The position numbers and the translations under genes are program-made. DNA of 56,557 nucleotides from Candidatus Thorarchaeota archaeon SMTZ1-45 (GTDB lineage: Archaea > Asgardarchaeota > Thorarchaeia > Thorarchaeales > Thorarchaeaceae), in assembly GCA_001563335.1 (NCBI GenBank), contig LRSL01000029.1, positions 1-56,557 on the forward strand, given 5' to 3'. Of this stretch, positions 43,526-52,806 are shown piece after piece. Every line of letters starts with the position of its first letter. Positions within the stretch are counted from its first letter, which is position 1. The notes beneath the pieces were generated by a model. That model did not search any database, was not told where the DNA came from, and saw only the letters and a program-made list of their open reading frames with translations.

Positions 43526-46090
43526 ATGACCACAAGTGATTCGAAAGGAAGTAGTGCAGGACCTTCGGAAATAGAGGTTGTATCAACTGGTCCTGAGCTA
43601 CGTATCGGAGTGTTTCCTTGTAAATGTGGTAAGAATATTGGTGCTGTGGTAGACATTGATGCTGTAGCTGAATATGCAAAAACACTCCCTGGGGTTGTAC
43701 ATGTTCAGGTGAATGTGTATACTTGTGCAGATCCTGGACAGAGAGAGATTCAAGAGGCAATAGCGGAGCATGGTCTCAACCGCATTGTTGTGGCGTCTTG
43801 CAGCCCAACGATGCATGAGGACACATTTAGGAAGACTGTCAAAGCTGCAGGACTCAATCCATACTTATGTATAATGGCTAATATCAGAGAGCATGTATCA
43901 TGGGTGCACCAACATAACCATGAGGCTGCAACCCAGAAAGCAAAAGACCTTGTTGCAATGGCAGTTGCCAAAGCAGCAACTCTCGAGGCACAACCCGAAT
44001 TGGATGTTCCAGTGACTCAAGCAGCTCTTGTAGTAGGAGCAGGTGTGGCTGGAATGCAGGCAGCACTTGACCTTGCCGAAGCAGGATTCAAGGTGCACTT
44101 GATTGAGAAACAGCCAACAATAGGTGGCATCATGGCGATTCTTGATAAGGTGTTTCCTCAGAATGATTGCTCTATTTGTATCCTCGGACCAAAAATGGTT
44201 GATGTTGCCAAGCATCCAAACATCAACATGATTACGATGGCGGAGGTTGAGTCAATCTCCGGATATGTTGGTAACTTTGAGGTCAGGGTGAAACAACGTC
44301 CAAGGTATGTGAATATTGATGCTTGTACATCATGTGGAGACTGTGTCGAGGTCTGTCCAGTGGATGTACCAAGCAGAACAGATCAAAGTTTGACATGGCA
44401 AAAGGCCATTCAGATTCCATTCCCTCAAGCTGTCCCCTCATCGTATTTCATAGATCCTGAAGCCTGTCTGGGAATGGACTTGATTAGATGTGGAAAGTGT
44501 ATCGACCGTTGTGAACAGGAAGCAATCGTTCCCTCAGACCGACCCAAGTATATTGATCTTGATGTTGGGGTGATTATTCTAGCCACTGGATTCAAACCAG
44601 CAGACCCAAGCAAGATTCCACGACTTGGATGGGGCCGATATCCAAACGTAATCACATCATTAGAGTTCGAGCGCCTCATTAACGCAGCTGGTCCTACTGA
44701 GGGGTCTCTTGTTAGACCCTCAGATCTTACAAAACCTACGTCAGTAGCAATCGCTCAGTGTGTTGGATCGCGAGATATAAACACGCGGTCAGGATGTTCG
44801 AACTTCTGTTGTGCTGAATCAGTGAAATGTGCCCTTCTCATCAAAGAGCACTATCCTGACACTGAAGTTTCTATCTTCTACCAAGACCTAAGGATGCATG
44901 GTAAATATTTTGAAGATCAGTATCAGAAGGCACGGGAAGAGGGTGTCAAATTCATTCGTGGTCGGGTTGGTGAGATTCAGCAGTATCCAAAGACCAAGAA
45001 CCTCCGTGTCAGCGTCGAAGATACAACTCACAATAAGCTTCTCATGGAAGACTTCGATATGGTGATTCTCTCAATGGGTGCGGAGGGAATTGCAGGTAAC
45101 TTTCCACTTCCAATCTCATGCACACATGACTCGTTCTACATCGAGTCCCATCCAAAACTAAGACCTGTCGACACCAGCTCAGCAGGTGTTTTCATCTGCG
45201 GAGGCGCTGAAAGTCCTAAGGACATTAGGGATTCTGTGATTCAGGCAAGCGCTGCTGCAGGAAGAGCGGCCATTATTCTTCAGAAGGGGAGATATCCAAT
45301 TGAAGCACTCAGTGCAAAGATATTGCAGGATCTCTGTAGCAGATGTGGCACTTGTGTTCAACGTTGTCCATATGGAGCAATCTCACAGGATGGCACAGGC
45401 AAGTTCACAGTTATGGGTGCACTTTGTCAAGCTTGTGGAACATGTGCAGGTGATTGTCCGCAAGATGCAATCTATATGCCAAACTTCACAAGTGAGCAGA
45501 TTGAATCGCAGATTGATATTGCACTTCAAGAAGACCCAGGAAACAAGATAGTTGCCTTTGCATGCGCATTTTGTTCGTATCGTGGGTCGGACCTTGCTGG
45601 AGTATCCAGAATGCAGTATCCGACAAATGCAAGGGTAATTCGTGCCATGTGTTCAGGAAGGTACTCTACCAAGTTTGCTCAGAGGGCTTTTGAGATAGGA
45701 GCGGGAGCTGTTCTATATTCAGGATGTCATCTCCCAGCAGACTGTCACTTTCAAACAGGAAACCATTGGATGGCTAAGCGAGAGCCAAGAATTAGAGGAT
45801 GGATGAAGAGGAATGGTATTGAGGATGAGAGATTCAGAGTGGAGTGGGTATCTGCTGGAGAAGGTAAGAAATGGCAGACAATCATGACTGAGCTATCAGA
45901 GGTTGTGAAGACTCCAAGAAAAGACATAGTCAAGCCAAAGAGAGCAATAGATTCCAAGTCCAAAAAATCGGTTAAAACAAAGACGGGTTCTAAGCCAAAA
46001 TCAGGATCTGAGAAGAAACAAAAACCAAAGAAGAAAGTTAGTAGCTCAAAGTCCGAAGCAGGTAAGAAAAAGCCAGCAAAGAGGAAGTGA
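43526..46090 (+). CDS. hdrA: Heterodisulfide reductase subunit A fused to MvhD, with Lys-rich tail
   Basis: 854-residue flavoprotein that bifurcates electrons from hydrogenase or formate to heterodisulfide and ferredoxin. In order: N-terminal cysteine domain (GVFPCKCGKNIG), FAD-binding GAGVAGMQAALDLA, IGGIMAILDKVFPQNDCSIC, a ferredoxin pair (CTSCGDCVEVC, CGKCIDRC), the CVGSRD segment, and a second ferredoxin pair (CSRCGTCVQRC, CQACGTCAGDC). It then continues as a full MvhD domain (FACAFCSYRGSDLAGVSR, CSGR, GCHLPADCHF). The last 55 residues are almost all Lys, Ser and Pro. All usual Sec positions are Cys. hdrC and hdrB follow with overlaps. Confidence 0.95.
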   Translation: MTTSDSKGSSAGPSEIEVVSTGPELRIGVFPCKCGKNIGAVVDIDAVAEYAKTLPGVVHVQVNVYTCADPGQREIQEAIAEHGLNRIVVASCSPTMHEDTFRKTVKAAGLNPYLCIMANIREHVSWVHQHNHEAATQKAKDLVAMAVAKAATLEAQPELDVPVTQAALVVGAGVAGMQAALDLAEAGFKVHLIEKQPTIGGIMAILDKVFPQNDCSICILGPKMVDVAKHPNINMITMAEVESISGYVGNFEVRVKQRPRYVNIDACTSCGDCVEVCPVDVPSRTDQSLTWQKAIQIPFPQAVPSSYFIDPEACLGMDLIRCGKCIDRCEQEAIVPSDRPKYIDLDVGVIILATGFKPADPSKIPRLGWGRYPNVITSLEFERLINAAGPTEGSLVRPSDLTKPTSVAIAQCVGSRDINTRSGCSNFCCAESVKCALLIKEHYPDTEVSIFYQDLRMHGKYFEDQYQKAREEGVKFIRGRVGEIQQYPKTKNLRVSVEDTTHNKLLMEDFDMVILSMGAEGIAGNFPLPISCTHDSFYIESHPKLRPVDTSSAGVFICGGAESPKDIRDSVIQASAAAGRAAIILQKGRYPIEALSAKILQDLCSRCGTCVQRCPYGAISQDGTGKFTVMGALCQACGTCAGDCPQDAIYMPNFTSEQIESQIDIALQEDPGNKIVAFACAFCSYRGSDLAGVSRMQYPTNARVIRAMCSGRYSTKFAQRAFEIGAGAVLYSGCHLPADCHFQTGNHWMAKREPRIRGWMKRNGIEDERFRVEWVSAGEGKKWQTIMTELSEVVKTPRKDIVKPKRAIDSKSKKSVKTKTGSKPKSGSEKKQKPKKKVSSSKSEAGKKKPAKRK

Positions 46091-46095
46091 TTGGT

Positions 46096-46593
46096 ATGGG
46101 GGATAATACTCAGGACCAACTACTAAAGGATCTTAAAGAACGAGCACGACCATGCTTTCAATGTGGGATATGCACTTCCTCTTGCCCCGTCTTTAGAGTA
46201 GCACCTGAGTTGAACCCAAGATTATCAGTCGATTCGATTATCACTAGAGGGGTGGTTCCAAGAGAGGGAAATGAGTGGTTGTGTGCATATTGTCTGATGT
46301 GTGACCAGAGATGTCCCATGGGCGTGTCGCTTGCAGAGATCTTGATGGAAATAAAGAACATCTCTGCAAGAGAGGGAAAAGCACCGCCAGATGTTATCGA
46401 GGCGGCTTTATCTCTAATGCAAGATGGTTGTCTATCCCCCATCTCAAGCAGGTCTGAGAAGATACGTACAGAGTTGGGATTACCGGATTTACCTAAAGCT
46501 GAACCAGCTGATGTCTTGAAATTGTTTAAGGCTACAGGAGCGTTGGAGGTCCTTGAAACCAATAAAGCAGCACAAGAGGAGGCGTCTGAATGA
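46096..46593 (+). CDS. hdrC: Heterodisulfide reductase subunit C
   Basis: About 165 residues with two [4Fe-4S] sites (CFQCGICTSSCP and CAYCLMCDQRCP) linking HdrA to HdrB. ATG 46096 is 11 bases after GAGG; a GTG at 46087 overlapping the HdrA stop is the alternative. The C-terminal part is helical. It overlaps hdrB by four bases. Confidence 0.93.
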   Translation: MGDNTQDQLLKDLKERARPCFQCGICTSSCPVFRVAPELNPRLSVDSIITRGVVPREGNEWLCAYCLMCDQRCPMGVSLAEILMEIKNISAREGKAPPDVIEAALSLMQDGCLSPISSRSEKIRTELGLPDLPKAEPADVLKLFKATGALEVLETNKAAQEEASE

Positions 46594-47507
46594 AATACGC
46601 ATTCTTTCCTGGCTGCACTATGGCTTATCGTCTCCAGTTCGCAGAGAAGTCAATTAGAATGGTTGTACCAAAATTTGATATTGACCTCGTTGACCTGCCA
46701 TTCACATGCTGTCCAGAACCCAATGCAGTAAGAGCTTTGTCTGATGAAACATGGTTGACCTTTGCAGCCAGAAATATTGCTCTTGCAGAAGCAGAGGGGC
46801 TCAACATCTTAACTGCATGTGCAGGATGCCATGAGTCACTCTCCATGGCAAAGCATGAGCTGGACAGAAAACCAGAGAAAAAGAACAAGGTAAATTCGAT
46901 TCTAAAAGATCTAGGTCTGGAATACAAAGGAATCTCGACAATAACCCATGTGCATCAGTTATTATTTGACGAAATAGGAATTGAAACCATTTCTTCAAAG
47001 GTGACTCGACCAGTCCCAATCAAGGTTGTGACTCACACAGGTTGTCACCTCCTTAGACCAGAGAGAGTTCTACATGTTGATAATGCAGAGGTTCCTGTGA
47101 AGCTTGATTTATTGTGTGAGGCTCTGGGAATGGAGCCATTGGATTATATGGACAAGACCATGTGTTGTGGAGCTGGCGTCCGAAAGACAAACTCAGTCAC
47201 TTCATACGCAGTTTTACGTGAGAAGATGACAAGCATGGAAATGGTAGAGCCCGATGCAGTCGTAGTCTTCTGTCCAACATGTTTCGTGACCTTTGAGTCT
47301 GGACAGAAGGTTGCGAATAGAATATTTGGCACTGACTTCAAGTTCCCAGTCTTTTATTACACAGAACTGTTGGCGATTGCAATGGATATTCCAGAAACGG
47401 ATCTATTACTTGCAGAGCATAGGGTCAAGCTTGACCTCCCGAAGAGAGATGAAACTAAGAAGGAAGCAGAAATGGATATGGGCGACTCGATTGCTTCAAG
47501 TCCATAG
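46590..47507 (+). CDS. hdrB: Heterodisulfide reductase subunit B
   Basis: 305 residues with two CCG domains that bind the noncubane [4Fe-4S] clusters where heterodisulfide is reduced: FFPGC...CCPEP...CAGCHES and THTGCH...MCCGAG...CPTCF. The start overlaps hdrC (ATGA), so HdrABC is one operon in the order A-C-B. The thiol pair reduced in an Asgard archaeon (CoM/CoB or another) is not known. Confidence 0.95.
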   Translation: MKYAFFPGCTMAYRLQFAEKSIRMVVPKFDIDLVDLPFTCCPEPNAVRALSDETWLTFAARNIALAEAEGLNILTACAGCHESLSMAKHELDRKPEKKNKVNSILKDLGLEYKGISTITHVHQLLFDEIGIETISSKVTRPVPIKVVTHTGCHLLRPERVLHVDNAEVPVKLDLLCEALGMEPLDYMDKTMCCGAGVRKTNSVTSYAVLREKMTSMEMVEPDAVVVFCPTCFVTFESGQKVANRIFGTDFKFPVFYYTELLAIAMDIPETDLLLAEHRVKLDLPKRDETKKEAEMDMGDSIASSP

Positions 47508-47623
47508 ACAGCTCATTCTCGAAACACTTTATTAATACCAATTAATGCGCGTGATGTCCAGCAGATGATGAGGTAGACTTACCTCAACTTGTACCGTTGG
47601 TGCAATTGGGGCGAAAAGGAATC

Positions 47624-48253
47624 ATGGAAGAAGTGACTGTAGCGATTCTGGCAGGAGGGACATCCAGAAGATTTGGATCTGAGAAAGCTTTGGCCGATTA
47701 CCAAGGTAAACCGCTCATTTCGCACATGATCAAAATAGCTCGAAAGCTAACATCTGAGATTATTGTTGTTGTGTCAGATGAAAAACAAAAGGCTAAGCTT
47801 AGTGCAATTGCAAGAGATGTTCGAGTAGTTGTTGATCCTCCTGGTGAAACTAGGTGCGCACTTACAGGTGCTCTAACAGCTTTCGAATATACTCTCACAA
47901 AACACACTTTACTCCTTCCAGTTGATACACCACTTGCCAATGTTGAGTTATTAAAAGTGATAATTAGCATGGGTCCTGGGCACGGAGCAGTTGTACCAGC
48001 ATGGCCATCAGGGTATATTGAACCACTTCATTCAGTCTATTTGGCTGAGCATGCATACTATCAGGGTCTCAAAGTCATGAACAAGGGGTTCTGCAAAATG
48101 AGTGATATGCTAGATGCCCTTCAAAATGTGCTCTTTGTATCGACTGAAACTCTAAGGCAGTTCGATCCAAATTTGGATACTTTTGAGAACTTCAATACGC
48201 TGAAGGACCTAAAGAGAGCTGAGAGAAAGCGTTCCAAGAAGCGGGGGCATTAG
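47624..48253 (+). CDS. mobA: Molybdopterin-guanine dinucleotide synthesis protein MobA-like
   Basis: Nucleotidyltransferase of about 209 residues from ATG 47624. The AILAGGTSRRFGSEKAL N-terminus is the GTP-binding signature, and LLPVDTPL holds the metal-binding Asp. It transfers GMP to molybdopterin or acts on a related NTP-sugar/F420-type substrate. It fits with the AORs, MoaD and formate/FwdB-type enzymes. The TTTATTAAT box near 47528 could be its promoter. Overlaps hypD by four bases, tail to tail. Confidence 0.85.
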   Translation: MEEVTVAILAGGTSRRFGSEKALADYQGKPLISHMIKIARKLTSEIIVVVSDEKQKAKLSAIARDVRVVVDPPGETRCALTGALTAFEYTLTKHTLLLPVDTPLANVELLKVIISMGPGHGAVVPAWPSGYIEPLHSVYLAEHAYYQGLKVMNKGFCKMSDMLDALQNVLFVSTETLRQFDPNLDTFENFNTLKDLKRAERKRSKKRGH

Positions 48254-49329
48254 ACCAGTGTATATTCATGTCTGATACGACAAGTCCCCTCATGTCCGAC
48301 CATACATGGACCATATGGATTCTCAGGAGTGCATCGATTTCCAAAGAGAGTACAATCAATAGGGTCAGCCATTCCTAGAATTATTTCATGACATCTGCAA
48401 CCGGGCATAATATCCACAGATTCAAACTCAGGAAATTCAAAACGAAGCTGGGCGTCATGTTCAGCATATCCATCGCGAATGTAATAGCCAGACTTCTTTA
48501 TGATTCCAAGACCTCTCCAAGGTGCATCATCCAGACGAAAAACGTCAGATAGAACCTTTTGTGCGGCGCGGTTTCCATCCGGTTTTACAACTCGCGTATA
48601 CTCATTTTCTGATTCTGCGCGACCTTCTTCGATTTGTTTGAGAATCATGCGTATTGATTCCAGAACATCCAGAGGTTCAAAACCAGCCACAACACATGGA
48701 ACCCGATTTTTCTTTGCAAATTCTTGGAAGGCGTTTGATCCAATTATGGTTGAAACATGGCCAGGAGTGATGAAACCGTCTACCTCAAAACCTTCAATCG
48801 TGACAAGTAGCTCCATAGCGGGAGGAATCACTTTGAGTGATGTCAATATTGAGAAGTTCTCTGGAGGGTTTCCAAGAATCTCTATAGCAATAGTAGGAGC
48901 AGTTGTTTCAAAACCAACACCAACAAAGACTATTTCCTTGTCAGGATTATCACGGGCAATTGCCACAGCCTCACCAGCACCATAGACAACTCGAACATCT
49001 GCACCAGTAGCACGTTCCTTTGCTAATGATGAATCGGTTGAGGGGACATGTATCATATCGCCGAAGGTTGTAATTATGTGTCCTTGACGAGCAAGTTCGA
49101 TTGCCCTATCAACATCTTCAGCAGCGCAAACACAAACTGGACAACCTGGTCCAGCTACAAGCCGAAGGGAAGATGGAAGGAGAGAACGAATACCATGCGA
49201 ACTTATTGTGTCCTCGTGGGTCCCACATACGTGCACAATCCTAGTTTCACGTTCTTTATTCAGAGATACAATCTCTCTTGTAATAGCTTGGGCATATCTA
49301 GCATTACGGAATCCTGTGCTCTCGCTCAT
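48250..49329 (-). CDS. hypD: [NiFe] hydrogenase maturation protein HypD
   Basis: 359 residues. Scaffold for the Fe(CN)2CO moiety with HypC. Contains the CGTHE motif, GPGCPVCV, GFETTAP and the C-terminal GCRCHEIILG plus Cys-rich CTLFGNRCTPE...CMVGHEGTC segment with the [4Fe-4S] ligands. It implies at least one [NiFe] hydrogenase in the genome, presumably the MvhADG-type partner of HdrA. No other hyp gene is adjacent. Confidence 0.95.
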   Translation of the reverse strand: MSESTGFRNARYAQAITREIVSLNKERETRIVHVCGTHEDTISSHGIRSLLPSSLRLVAGPGCPVCVCAAEDVDRAIELARQGHIITTFGDMIHVPSTDSSLAKERATGADVRVVYGAGEAVAIARDNPDKEIVFVGVGFETTAPTIAIEILGNPPENFSILTSLKVIPPAMELLVTIEGFEVDGFITPGHVSTIIGSNAFQEFAKKNRVPCVVAGFEPLDVLESIRMILKQIEEGRAESENEYTRVVKPDGNRAAQKVLSDVFRLDDAPWRGLGIIKKSGYYIRDGYAEHDAQLRFEFPEFESVDIMPGCRCHEIILGMADPIDCTLFGNRCTPENPYGPCMVGHEGTCRIRHEYTLV

Positions 49330-49396
49330 TGGAGGTCAATCCAGTCTCACTCAGCTTAGATTCGCATAAAAGTGCAGATGTGTGTACGTCAGAGAA

Positions 49397-49714
49397 TTAC
49401 TCAGTTTCATGTCCATCAAGGATAGCTAGAGCTTCTCCCAATGTGATGGACAGCTTGCTTGCTAATTCTCTAGCAGTAATATTCGGATTCTCTGGTAGAA
49501 TGTAGTTCTGGGCATATCCTGCGTTGCCTGCAAAGAGTGGATTACTCTTGGCAGTTTCGATGAGAAGCGAGTATAGTGGATGGCCCTTGAAATCTGCAAC
49601 ATTGATATCAATGATACGACCTGATTCCTTCTTGGATGATTTGATCTTTCGTGGTTTCTTTTTGGAATCAGTTATTGTTTCCTTGTTTAGTCTTGTCAGT
49701 CGCTCTTGCTTCAA
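49397..49714 (-). CDS. Unknown small basic protein
   Basis: 105 residues from TTG 49714. A Lys-rich N-terminal 30 residues is followed by a compact domain; ITARELASKLSITLGEALAIL near the C-terminus looks like a helix-turn-helix. No family recognised. A nucleic-acid-binding role is possible from the charge and the HTH-like part. Confidence 0.55.
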   Translation of the reverse strand: MKQERLTRLNKETITDSKKKPRKIKSSKKESGRIIDINVADFKGHPLYSLLIETAKSNPLFAGNAGYAQNYILPENPNITARELASKLSITLGEALAILDGHETE

Positions 49715-49892
49715 GGCAGCGTCCCTACCTTATTTTCCCGGCGAGACCTACAAAAGTAAGTAGGCTCTTGAAAGAAATCTCGTATAGGTGATATAAGCCT
49801 TGGGGAGCTGATAAAAAAGCATAGTATCATGGAGTCTGCCACGCAGAACGTCATGGAAAGTTTTCCTGAAGATGGCGCGCTTCCCACGTAGT

Positions 49893-49912
49893 AAGGTTTA
49901 ACAAGGTTTAAC
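49893..49912 (+). repeat. Tandem 10-bp repeat upstream of the DUF211 gene
   Basis: AAGGTTTAAC occurs twice head to tail at 49893-49902 and 49903-49912, followed by AAG, 40 bases before the DUF211 start. Each unit contains a TTTAA TATA-like core. It may be a duplicated TATA/BRE element or a regulator site on one face of the helix. No other gene is seen in 49715-49951. Confidence 0.5.
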
Positions 49913-49951
49913 AAGAAGACACGCAGGAAGAATATGGCCAAAAGGTCTTGA

Positions 49952-50263
49952 ATGGGGAATGAATTATTGCCTCATGGCATACGAAGAATGGTTCTTGATG
50001 TGTTAAAACCTCACAGCCCGAGACTTACTGACCTTGCCTTAATGCTTTCGCGCAATGACCGTGTCACAGGGCTGAACATTACACTAAAAGAGGTTGATCA
50101 GAATACCGAGAGTATAACAATAACATTAGAGGGTGATGATCTCGTTTATGATTCGATTAAGGAGATCCTTGAGCAGGCGGGTGCCGTAATTCACTCAATA
50201 GACCAAGTTGTCGCAGGTAGACGGTTTGTTGAAGAAGTCACATTGCAACCAGAGAACTCCTAG
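49952..50263 (+). CDS. DUF211 protein
   Basis: 103 residues, ferredoxin-like alpha-beta fold of the archaeal DUF211 family: GIRRMVLDVLKPH at the start, TESITITLEGDDL in the middle, AVIHSIDQVVAGRRFVEE at the end. Function unknown; structural relatives assemble into small rings and bind metals or nucleotides. Convergent with the next gene, five bases apart. Confidence 0.88.
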   Translation: MGNELLPHGIRRMVLDVLKPHSPRLTDLALMLSRNDRVTGLNITLKEVDQNTESITITLEGDDLVYDSIKEILEQAGAVIHSIDQVVAGRRFVEEVTLQPENS

Positions 50264-50268
50264 GAAAG

Positions 50269-50886
50269 TCATTCACGTCGAGAGAGCTGATCACTCAGTT
50301 TCTTGCTCTCTTCCTCAATCTTACGTCGTACAAGATTATGGACATCTTGTTCGAAAATAGTTGGTACAATCTTCACAACATTGCATAGTCTATCAACGAT
50401 ACTATCAGCAAGTTTAGTATATGATGCAGGACTACCAGAAACAATTCCTCGAACAACCACTTCACCTACACTAGAACTAACAACAGAGTTGACAACACTT
50501 GCTATGATTCCTTGAGGGTCCATAAAGAAGGGGAGATGTGCATTATCATGAAGAGTTGTGAATCCTAGTTTTTCAACAATACTGTCAGTGTACCACTCGA
50601 GGCTGGATTCTTTCATCCGCAATTTACTTGCGAACTCTGTTTTGGTGAGTGGATTGGGATAACTCCATGGATGTCTAGTCACCATGTACAATGCGGCTCC
50701 AAAGAAGGGGTCAACCTCTCTAGGGACACCTTCCTTTGATACAAATCGGCGTACAAGATCGAGTGCCATGGTTTCATAACGTTCATCGATTTTGTTTTCC
50801 ATGAAGAACTCATGAGCGTCACGTACAACTCTGACGATTATTTGTGGACTCACCGCCAAATGTTCATCGTCAAAGTGTGTAACCAT
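50269..50886 (-). CDS. Helical protein resembling cyclin-box/TFB-like folds
   Basis: About 205 residues from ATG 50886, preceded by GGAGCGGAGG. Mostly helical; the segment AALYMVTRHPWSYPNPLTKTEFASKL is reminiscent of the helix pattern of TFB cyclin repeats (chromosomal family plus HTH). No zinc ribbon. It may be a small regulatory protein; the cyclin resemblance is by eye only. Confidence 0.5.
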   Translation of the reverse strand: MVTHFDDEHLAVSPQIIVRVVRDAHEFFMENKIDERYETMALDLVRRFVSKEGVPREVDPFFGAALYMVTRHPWSYPNPLTKTEFASKLRMKESSLEWYTDSIVEKLGFTTLHDNAHLPFFMDPQGIIASVVNSVVSSSVGEVVVRGIVSGSPASYTKLADSIVDRLCNVVKIVPTIFEQDVHNLVRRKIEEESKKLSDQLSRRE

Positions 50887-51006
50887 TGCCTCCGCTCCAA
50901 AATTTCTCCTGAACAAAGCGTAGCTTAAAGTCCTTTGGTTATCTCGCAGTATTTGACTCTTTTGCAATAGAAGACGAGGTCAGTTCTGTCCGCGCCAATT
51001 TTCGCA

Positions 51007-51591
51007 TTATCTTGCTCGGTAGATTTTTTCCAGTGTCCATCTGAGAGTGCGCTGTATCTCTCCTAGTCTGGATTCATCACCAAAGTTCGTGATAATAATC
51101 TCATCAAGAATCTTATCTTCTGATTTCACTTCAAAATCAAAAGCATCATCCCATTCAATCTCTTTATTCTCGACACGATGACGATCTTCCTGCTGGAACT
51201 TGCCAAGAATGTCCTGAACAAAGAATCTGGCAAAGGCACCACGGGTGATATTATATACTGCATGATCTGCAGGGATAATTCTAAGACTGTTTTCAATAAC
51301 CTCAATGGTTGCAAGTTCCAGATCGCCAGGTTTATTCAACACAATAATATTACGGGGCTCACCTGTTGCAGCTAAAGTTTCTGTGGGAGTCATCTCAGGA
51401 GCAATAACAGATGCTTCCATAGCTACGTCCGCAGTGGCAAAACTGCCTTTTCCAATTGTTGAGTCCAATGCTTGAATGAACTCTTCAAGTTGCTCAACTC
51501 TCTCTCTTAATCGGTCCAGTTCTTCTCCAAGCTGAGTTCGTAATTCTAGCAAGACACGAATTTGGGGGTCTGACACTACATACACCAACAT
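51007..51591 (-). CDS. Unknown coiled-coil protein with alpha/beta domain
   Basis: About 194 residues from ATG 51591. It opens with a short strand (LVYVVSDPQI), then a heptad-rich coiled coil (LRTQLGEELDRLRERVEQLE), an Ala/Thr linker and a C-terminal globular domain with IIVLNKPGDLELATI. Upstream codons back to 51720 are open but lack a ribosome site. Not recognised. Confidence 0.6.
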   Translation of the reverse strand: MLVYVVSDPQIRVLLELRTQLGEELDRLRERVEQLEEFIQALDSTIGKGSFATADVAMEASVIAPEMTPTETLAATGEPRNIIVLNKPGDLELATIEVIENSLRIIPADHAVYNITRGAFARFFVQDILGKFQQEDRHRVENKEIEWDDAFDFEVKSEDKILDEIIITNFGDESRLGEIQRTLRWTLEKIYRAR

Positions 51592-51709
51592 ATCATGCGG
51601 ACACTCTGAAGAGGAGTCCACTAGTATATGTTTGATTGTATTATTAGAACTCCTAGAAGTAAGGTTCTCTCGGAGTTGTTGAGTGACCAAGATGAGTTGA
51701 AAGAAGAAA

Positions 51710-51973
51710 CTAATCTTCAATCTCAGCTACTGAAATGGCAAAATCAGGACATTCCAGTTCGCACAATTTACAGAGTTTACAAGCCTCAATATCCACAATT
51801 TTTGGGAGAAAGAAGCCTCGATTGTCAACCACTTCTGATTTCTTCAAGACTCCATGTGGACAAACGGAGATGCAAATGTGGCAGCCCTTGCACAGCTTTG
51901 GGTCGACAATGATTGCTTTTGCTGTCTTTGTCACAGTGTAATTCTCCGAATTCACCCGCATTCTAATAGTCAT
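51710..51973 (-). CDS. 2x[4Fe-4S] ferredoxin (oxidoreductase delta-type)
   Basis: About 87 residues with CKGCHICISVCP and CKLCKLCELECP, the eight-cysteine arrangement of delta subunits of 2-oxoacid:ferredoxin oxidoreductases (KorD/VorD). The start is probably ATG 51973 or 51961; a longer frame runs back to 52093 but would overlap the divergent gene. No alpha, beta or gamma subunits are adjacent, so it may be a free ferredoxin. Confidence 0.85.
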   Translation of the reverse strand: MTIRMRVNSENYTVTKTAKAIIVDPKLCKGCHICISVCPHGVLKKSEVVDNRGFFLPKIVDIEACKLCKLCELECPDFAISVAEIED

Positions 51974-52052
51974 ATAACGATATTCATCAGAACCCATAGA
52001 GCGAGCATTATATACAGTCGGACATGACTCTTTTGTAGTAGGTGAATGCTGA

Positions 52053-52766
52053 TTGAAACCATTCTTAGTGTTCATGTGTTCAAAGTGCCGCAATTTTACA
52101 AATGCTCCAGTAGGTCAGAAACACAGGAGATGTAGCTATTGTGGGACTATCATTGACATTGCAAAAGCATCTTCTGCTCTCTTCGACTCGCCTGAAATGG
52201 CATCAAAGGCAGTAAAGGAGTTCAATGCATCAAGGGGGGGAGATGAATTTGAGAAGGCAGTTGAGAGATCTAGGGAACGGGTATTAGCACTCCTCCCAAA
52301 AGAAAGGCTGAGTGTTGAAGCGCTTTCAAGCAAGAGCGAAATATCTAAACTACCAGGAAAGCAAAAGCGACTGATGCAACTCCTCCACAAAGAGGCAAGG
52401 TCAAAACCAAGTTCTTTGAGTCGAATAGAGGAGCTATGTCAGGACTATGAACTAGAGTGGAGTTGGGTACAGAGCCAACTTGAGAAACTGGCAAATAACG
52501 GAATACTAATCTTCCCCAGACCTTGGTCAGTCCAACTTGTAGTCAAGGAAGATATACCAAAGCCTGAACAAACCACAAGCAGAGATGTCACAAATGAGAT
52601 TCTTGTACTTCTTCAAGGAGCTGAGAAGATGCTGAGAGTTATTGACATCATTAATAGCTTGAAAAACAAAGGAGTGTCTGAGAAGGTCATAGAAACCTCA
52701 CTTGAGAAATTAATGCAAAGAGGAGAGATATTTGAACCTAAGAGTGGTTATATCAGCATGGTATGA
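52053..52766 (+). CDS. Zinc-ribbon plus winged-helix regulator-like protein
   Basis: 237 residues. The N-terminal CSKCRNF...CSYCG zinc ribbon (about 9-32, DUF1922-like) is followed by an Arg/Lys-rich helical middle and a C-terminal winged-helix pair (LLQGAEKMLRVIDIINSLKNKG). TTG 52053 is favoured because AGGTGA lies seven bases upstream; ATG 52074 would start inside the ribbon. A DNA- or RNA-binding role is likely; no named family. Confidence 0.65.
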   Translation: MKPFLVFMCSKCRNFTNAPVGQKHRRCSYCGTIIDIAKASSALFDSPEMASKAVKEFNASRGGDEFEKAVERSRERVLALLPKERLSVEALSSKSEISKLPGKQKRLMQLLHKEARSKPSSLSRIEELCQDYELEWSWVQSQLEKLANNGILIFPRPWSVQLVVKEDIPKPEQTTSRDVTNEILVLLQGAEKMLRVIDIINSLKNKGVSEKVIETSLEKLMQRGEIFEPKSGYISMV

Positions 52767-52806
52767 GGGTTTCGATTAGTTGAATAGTGCTTAGGCCTAT
52801 AGGAAT

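Noticed and set aside
43526..46090. HdrA-MvhD as a selenoprotein
   Set aside because: HdrA and VhuD are common selenoproteins and the Sec machinery is nearby, but all motif positions are cysteine codons and the frame has no internal TGA.
49711..49941. 76-residue minus-strand ORF
   Set aside because: No ribosome site, low-complexity composition, runs against the DUF211 promoter region; likely chance.
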